Shown piece by piece: positions 58,701 through 64,000 of a DNA stretch of 64,000 nt; within the stretch, counting starts at the first letter, position 1; every line of letters begins with the position of its first letter. The DNA is from Lotus japonicus (lineage: Eukaryota > Streptophyta > Magnoliopsida > Fabales > Fabaceae), in assembly GCF_012489685.1 (NCBI RefSeq), contig NC_080041.1, positions 102,765,760 through 102,829,759 of the forward strand, in the 5' to 3' direction. Both the position numbers and the translations under genes were made by a program. The notes under the pieces are model-generated. The model saw nothing but the letters and a program-made list of their open reading frames with translations. It had not been told where the DNA came from and did not search any database.

Positions 58701-59006
58701 GGTTTCTCCAACCTTGTGGTCACCATAGCGAGTGAACATGTGTGTGGCCCACGTGTAACGAACACAATTGAAACCATGTTCTTTCATTTGAGCTATAAAA
58801 ACATTCAATGGTATCTTATCAAGACCCTCTGGTAACATTGCATTGAGGTGGGTTGACCAATTTATGCAATGAAGCTTCACCCTTTCCCCTGACTCATCAT
58901 TCACTATCCATCTCTTGTTGGTTGAGAGGGGAAGAGAATGGGAAAGTGAAGCAAAAAGAGAAAATGCCAATAGCGAAAACAAGCACAAAGGTTTTGATTT
59001 TCCCAT
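55724..59006 (-). CDS. Secreted GH5 glycoside hydrolase with C-terminal ricin-B-like lectin domain, three exons
   Basis: Exons (minus) 59006-58428, 57306-56709 and 56145-55724 give 532 residues. Residues 1-24 are a signal peptide (SLLAFSLFASLSHS), so the protein enters the secretory path and probably the cell wall. The GH5 barrel shows MKEHGFNCVRYTW, VVADNHVGEPRWCC, the acid/base Glu202 in GLRNELRGP and the nucleophile Glu313 in IMSEFGML. Residues about 393-532 form a beta-trefoil-like lectin module with repeated C...W signatures (QCVKVN, CIKAIGD, QSQWFQL) that may bind sugars. The family is cellulase-like and the natural substrate is not established. All catalytic residues and splice sites look intact. 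Confidence 0.93.
58041..58346. repeat. Tandem duplication (about 153 bp x 2) in GH5 intron 1
   Basis: Units starting at 58041 and 58194 share aatagca, ccgatag, ggtaagttttatc, gtagatgattaac and tagtagacac motifs in the same order. Divergence is considerable, so the duplication is old. It lies wholly inside intron 1. Confidence 0.65.
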
Positions 59007-59297
59007 CTTGTCTAATGCAAATTAATGTAGATATGAGAAATGGGTTTTTGGTGGGGTTTTTATTCTCTTCGTGCATGTTCTTCGGTTATGAGGTTGATAA
59101 ATTATGAGATTGGATTTGTCCAATTTTAGCAGGGGGGCTGTTTTGCGACAACTAATGTTAGTCTCATTTGCTATATGCAAAATTTCGTTGTGGCACTTCA
59201 AGTCATGTTATATTTGTTCATAGGATTAGTTAGGACATACTTTATATATTGGTTGTAAATGATTAAGTACCAATTGTAACTCTCTTTCAACGATAAT
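59007..59297 (-). promoter_or_regulatory. GH5 upstream region
   Basis: Presumed promoter and leader of the GH5 gene, read leftwards. No specific element can be assigned. Confidence 0.35.
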
Positions 59298-59301
59298 TTA
59301 A

Positions 59302-59735
59302 TGCCTTCCTTTGGAATCCCCTTAGATATTGCTATATTTAGAGTTTTAAGTTTTTTTTTTTTTAAAATCAGTTTTATGTTTGGAGATTCGTTAATATTAT
59401 GGCTAAATTTTAACATGTTTTTAGTTTTTAGTGAAGGTTATACATGATAAGTTTTATCAAACAAATCATCATTGAATTAGCTTTCGTCTTGTAAAAAAAA
59501 AACCATTAACTTTTTAGTGCCTTCCTTTGGAATCCCGGCCCTTAGATATTGCTATATTTAGAGTTTCAAGTTTTTTTTTTTTTAATTCAGTTTTAAGTTC
59601 GGAGATTCGTTAATATTATGGCTAAATTTTAACATGTTTATAGTTTTTAGTGAAGGTTACACATGATAAGTTTCGTCAAACAAATCATTGAATTAGCTTT
59701 CCTTGTAACAAAAAGAAACAAATCATTGAATTAAA
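59302..59735. repeat. Tandem duplication, period 217 bp
   Basis: gccttcctttggaatccc starts at 59302 and again at 59519; about 200 bp are then repeated with a few substitutions and small indels (poly-T length, atcatcattg to atcattg). A last fragment acaaatcattgaatta is repeated once more near 59717. Non-coding. Confidence 0.85.
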
Positions 59736-59785
59736 ATTTGTCATCAAGTAAATTAAATATAAAAAAAAAATGAGAAAAAGGATGA

Positions 59786-59942
59786 TGCACTGACGGTGTA
59801 AAGTTTTTTTACACCTTCAACCAATCAGATTTTAAGGATGTGTCACGTCAATTAATGAAATTAAATAAAAAAAAGATATTTTCTCACATCCTTGAAATCT
59901 GATTGGTTGACAGTGTAAAAAAAAATTTACACCGTCGGTGCA
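59786..59942. mobile_element. 157-bp hairpin MITE
   Basis: Terminal inverted repeats TGCACTGACGGTGTAAA and, inwards, TGCACCGACGGTGTAAA continue for more than 50 bp through aaccaatcagatttt, around a short AT-rich loop. The ends look like a non-autonomous DNA transposon; no certain target duplication was found, so superfamily is open. Confidence 0.7.
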
Positions 59943-59994
59943 TAGAAATTAAACTCAAAAAAAATTATATAAAATTTAAAACTAATTAATACTG

Positions 59995-60260
59995 CTCCAT
60001 TTATCACTTTATGGATTCTAAGATTGCTTGTGACCTTATCAATGTCAAAGACCCTAGGGGTCACCCTTGTGCTTATCTAATCCGAGACATCTAATATTTA
60101 GCGGGCCAATCCTGGGAGATCTCCTTCAAATGGATTTACCGTGAGGCTAACCGCTATGCTGATCACCTAGCAAGATTGTGACATTCTTCTTCAATCAGTA
60201 ATTTTGATCATAATCATATTCTCAACTCTTTGTTCCCCATCCTTAGAGATGATATTGTAG
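59995..60260 (+). pseudogene. LINE RNase H remnant
   Basis: One frame reads MDSKIACDLINVKD, PCAYLIRDI, stop, then ISFKWIYREANRYADHLARL and a stop, matching the end of the RNase H domain of plant LINEs. Two nonsense codons are present; upstream domains are absent. Different family from the LINE at 7508-11800. Confidence 0.72.
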
Positions 60261-60589
60261 GGGTCTTATTCCCCAGACTTGTTCCTTAAGTTTCTGAAAT
60301 TAACATGTATGTTATTTATGGAAAATGAAGTGTTTAAAAGATGAGGTGTGTATATATCATTACTATTAGTTTATTAGACTACATATATTTATAAATATTT
60401 TAGGACCCATTTGGTATGTTATATAGTATAAAATATGATAGTATAAGACTTCAATTGATAGTATTAATTAGGTCTAATAGGATAAGTTTGATAAAATTAT
60501 TTAATATTAGACGGTGTTTGATCATACACGGTATAACTTATCATATCCTTTTATTAAATGAGAATAAATAGTATAAAAATGAGGATGAT

Positions 60590-61144
60590 TTTAGTGGGTG
60601 GTGAATGAATAATTATACATCCACACCTCATTTTTGAAGTGTGGAGAGGTGGAAGAAGAGAGAGATAGGAAGAAAGGATAAAGAAAATAAAGACGTGATA
60701 GGTGATTTGATTGATAAAGACGAATAATGTTTCATTCACACCTCTCTTTGAGGTGGAGAGAGGTGGAATGAAGTGTTCATATATCATTATTGATTGATAA
60801 AGAGAGAAATAGATAGAAAATGAAGGTGGAAAAATGGTGGGAGGTGTGTATATATTAAACTCGTGGTGAAGATGTTGGTGATGGGTGGTAGTGGTGATGT
60901 TCAATGGTGGCAATGGTGGAGGGAGACAGTTGCGGTGGTAGTGACAGTGGTGGTGGTGGTGGTGATGGCGGTGGAGAGTGGTGGGTGGTAATGGTGGAGA
61001 GTATTGTGACAATGGCAGTGTTGTAGGGTTGTGCTGGTGGCAGTGGCGGTTTGGGTGGTAGCAGCAGGCCAGCGACGGCGGTGGTAGTAGTATTGGAAGG
61101 TGATGGTGATGGTGGGGTGGAAGTGGTGGCAGTGATGGTACCTG
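60590..61144. repeat. (GGT)n-rich low-complexity DNA with short inverted repeats
   Basis: From about 60845 to 61140 the plus strand is dominated by ggtggt, gatggt and ggcggt units; on the minus strand this creates spurious His/Thr-rich frames. From 60620 to 60790 the motif cacacctc/gaggtgtg recurs in both orientations. Confidence 0.75.
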
Positions 61145-62450
61145 CTAGAAAACATGGATTAAGGACAAGGAAAATATACCCGTTATGGGCTCTAAGATGA
61201 GATGGGACACATGGAAATGATCCAACATGGAGTAAGGAGACACTTCTTGCATCTTCCCTACGTTGATGCCATCACTCCCAATGGGGGAGAAAACCCCAGA
61301 GGGGTGGGAGAAAGTTTTGCTTAGGCGTGCCCTAGCAGAGGATGAAAATTGATTTTCTTTTGTTTTGTATTCTAATTCATGAACCATTTCTTTACTTACC
61401 AAGTTAAAAGCATAAGAAGATAATTGGTTCACTCATTCCCATGTCAAACTATGGACGTGTGTCATGAATATGATTTGAACTTTCAATTGCATTGCGAATA
61501 ATAAGTTTCGATCGGACACTAATGAGTAAAGTTGTCAAAGTTAGTCAATCGGCTCACCCAACTTGACTCTCCATAGTTTGGTAAAAAAAGTGAGTCAGCC
61601 CAACTCAATTCAAAAATTCAAATAAACCATGGTAATTTTGTTTTGCGACCTATACCAGTTGTGAGCTGGGTTGCCTTCGAGCCAGAGCCCATGCTAACAA
61701 CTTTACTAGTGAGATATTGTTAAACTTACCCTTATGAGAATGGAGAGAGATCTTGGCTTGGTAACAATTGAATGTGATGTGAAACATGATCTGATCTCAA
61801 TGATAGTATATGATAAACCATGGTATGATTTGTACTATGTGAATGAATTGATTGAGAACGAAGGTGGTTTCAGAAAAAGAAAAAGGAAAAAAGGGATTAA
61901 TATGTTAGTCTTAAGGATGAAATTCTCTTGGAGGAAAGTATGCTTTTAAGGTGTTGACATTTACCGAGAGAGCAATATCATGAAACTTGAATAGTAGGAC
62001 ACTGAAGTTTTTTCTTTCCTCATAAAATATAAATGAAGGTAAAGGGATTAAGGGAATCCAAGCATCAAACCTCCATTTATAAGAAAAATTTAGTCAACCA
62101 CTGCCACAACTTCTATCCAAGACTAGCAACAGTACCATGTAAATTATGTACATTTTTAGATGCACAGTGTAAAACTACGGTGAAGTCAAAATCGCGGTCG
62201 ACAATAGCAATTTCTCTTAGTTTTTGTAACTGTCCACTATGATTTTGGCCTCACATTGGTTTTCCACCTGTATCCAAACATGTAAAAGTTCAAATGCATT
62301 AATATTCAATTTCCCTTCCATCTCATTTCTATCCATTTTCACTTCCTATCTTTCTCTTCTCTTCCCATCACATATCTCACTTCTTTCGCTTCTGTTTCTA
62401 TCTCTCTCTTTCTCTTTCTATCTCTCTCTGAGAGTGGAGTGGGTGGAAAT
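61145..62450. other. Spacer with a possible small hAT-like element
   Basis: At 61526-61704 inverted termini around AAAGTTGTCAA and AAAGTTGTTAG, with flanks ACTAATGA (61518-61525) and ACTAGTGA (61705-61712), suggest a degenerate hAT-like insertion. An open minus frame at 61145-61432 has no known domain. A CT-rich stretch is at about 62390-62440. Confidence 0.35.
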
Positions 62451-62909
62451 CAGGTGTCAACGTAATATTTTCCAAATTATAAGCACATTAATAATGCACA
62501 TCAAGTATTCAACACATTTAAGTCTGTGAACATTTTACATCAGGCACAGGCATGAGAAGAATTTCAAAACACATATTATCAGGTACAAGATGGCAAACTA
62601 GTAGAAATTTCATCTCAACCAACATAGATACCAAATGACTGATGAAGCAACTCCTAGATGCTGAGACCAGAAGGAAAACAAAACATCTCAAATGAAAATT
62701 GTGTAAAGAAATTTACCACCACAGAGAAATCAGGGAACACTAGTAGCTTCACAATCTTCACCAAGTAATGGACTCTTTTGCCTGTACTCATAATAAGGCA
62801 TGCTTCCAAATAACTTGTGTGAGGAAATCTTTGACAGCCACAGATTACATGCAAAATGAAGTGTCCCTAACCACCTAAGAAAGATGACATTTGCTATTGA
62901 ATCTGGATG
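62451..62909 (-). other. Probable MUB 3' untranslated region
   Basis: This non-coding stretch directly follows the MUB stop on the minus strand. Its end cannot be fixed. Confidence 0.4.
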
Positions 62910-64000
62910 CTATAAAATAACACACAGACATTTGTTCTGCTTTGTTTCGCTTGCAGCTTTCTTCTCTGTATCAGGAAAAAAGACCAACATGTCAATAAAT
63001 ATCTGATAAAGTACCAAAAATAAATGACATCAAATTTGGTCAAACAGAACAGCAGCAAATTTACATCTGGATGAAAGTACTTTCCCAGTTTTGACTTGTT
63101 TAAGTCACATTTGGCACTGGGAAAGCATTAGTATAACAGATAATTGACGATACAAATCAAGTGTTCTGCAACATAGTCCACCTAGAAATTAAGAAAACTA
63201 CTCATTGTTTGATCTTTCTGCTTTCTTCTTTTTCTAGAAAAAAGAAAAGACTAAATTAGGATTACATTAAGTTCAGCAAATAAATTGTAGAAAATAATAA
63301 TTTGATGGTGTTATGATTCAGGTAGTTGCTACCCAATATGAAAATTGAATTAGAGAAAAATTAGTACTCTCTAAAAAGATCAAAAAGTTTTCAATCCTAG
63401 CTTCCATGAAGTGATCACTTCACAATTAAAATAGTAAAACTCAGTATTATTATAACTGTTAATGGAAAAAAAAAAAAAAAAACAGGTGATGACTTTTCAA
63501 CAACAGCTAAGTTGAAGGATTATACGTCAGAATTAATCTGTCCATTAAACGCAGGTCTTAATATCAGAGGAATAGTTTTATAATGAAAATATATGCAGAA
63601 GTATATTACAAAAGCCAAATCTAATAGTCACTCATGTAAGTTATCTTTGGCACTCTAAAACAAATATTGATAATTTGATCTTCTAAAGGATTACATCCAT
63701 AAAGTGATCATTAAACCCACTTAAAAATTATGATATAAAGGAAATGAACTCTTTATACTAGTAAAGAAAAAGATTTTGCAACCGCAAATAAAAAAAAAAT
63801 GATCGGGAGCATTATTGCAGTCAACCTTTATAAAAAATTATTTTATCATAAAGCTTAATATACGAAAGATGAAGCTATCAGAACTAGCTTTTGACATTCT
63901 TGGAAATAAATATTAGACCTTTCTCTGTAGTAGGTGGTTGCACAACCACATGCATTGTAGTAACAGTATCAGGAGCATCACACAATGGGCTCTGGCATTC
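62910..64000 (-). CDS. MUB: Membrane-anchored ubiquitin-fold protein (MUB), 3' part
   Basis: Two exons are visible on the minus strand. The penultimate, 64000-63919 (cut by the window edge), encodes DTVTTMHVVVQPPTTEK, the last strand of the ubiquitin fold; the last, 62965-62910, encodes KKAASETKQNKCLCVIL and a TAG. They join in frame across a 953-bp intron with GT-AG borders. The C-terminal CVIL is a CaaX box for prenylation and the preceding cysteine is a probable palmitoylation site, both typical of MUBs, which sit at the plasma membrane and recruit E2 ubiquitin-conjugating enzymes. The N-terminal exons lie outside the window. Identification rests on about 45 residues. Confidence 0.82.

Noticed and set aside
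60554..61155. His- and Thr-rich proteins on the minus strand
   Set aside because: Created by the (GGT)n low-complexity tract.
61145..61432. 95-codon minus-strand ORF
   Set aside because: No domain recognised; embedded among repeats and low-complexity DNA.

Overview
The window is plant nuclear DNA: spliced genes with GT-AG introns, a chloroplast-targeted chaperone, plant-type LINEs carrying RNase H, Ty1/copia elements primed by initiator Met-tRNA, and many AT-rich spacers and MITEs. The repeat style suggests a papilionoid legume, but that is inference and no single marker proves it. A 100-N gap (1739-1838) shows this is a scaffolded draft.

Left half (1-38 kb) is transposon-rich. Bases 1-1738 repeat the 3' part of the LINE at 7508-11800 with only single-base indels and look like a redundant contig. 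After the gap come two CACTA ends flanking a copia scrap, a 637-bp hAT element with an 8-bp target duplication, a Ty3/gypsy integrase scrap, a LINE RNase H scrap and a 792-bp Mutator-type foldback. A nearly intact LINE (7508-11800) sits about 45 bp upstream of a four-exon F-box/FBD gene (11857-16458), whose last intron holds a truncated antisense copia element. Further on are an LTR scrap, a Helitron helicase scrap, SINEs, a 1.34-kb PIF/Harbinger element, a non-coding LTR element (LARD, 25052-29762) flanked by an odd 538-bp host duplication, and a complete but decayed copia element (30980-35685).

Right half (38.6-64 kb) is gene-rich: a membrane RING-finger E3 ligase (39741-40541, +), a calmodulin-binding-domain protein (45085-46632, +), the complete ten-exon chloroplast ClpB3 disaggregase (48205-54740, -), a secreted GH5 glycosidase with a lectin tail (55724-59006, -) and the 3' end of a membrane-anchored ubiquitin-fold (MUB) gene (62910-64000, -). 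These are ordinary housekeeping or signalling genes without an operon-like link. The protein families are recognised from motifs visible in the translation; splice sites were chosen by hand to keep frame and family continuity.

No convincing new biochemical system is visible. The most unusual structures are the 538-bp duplication around the LARD, the foldback built from nested short hairpins, and the F-box gene remodelled on both sides by retrotransposons.
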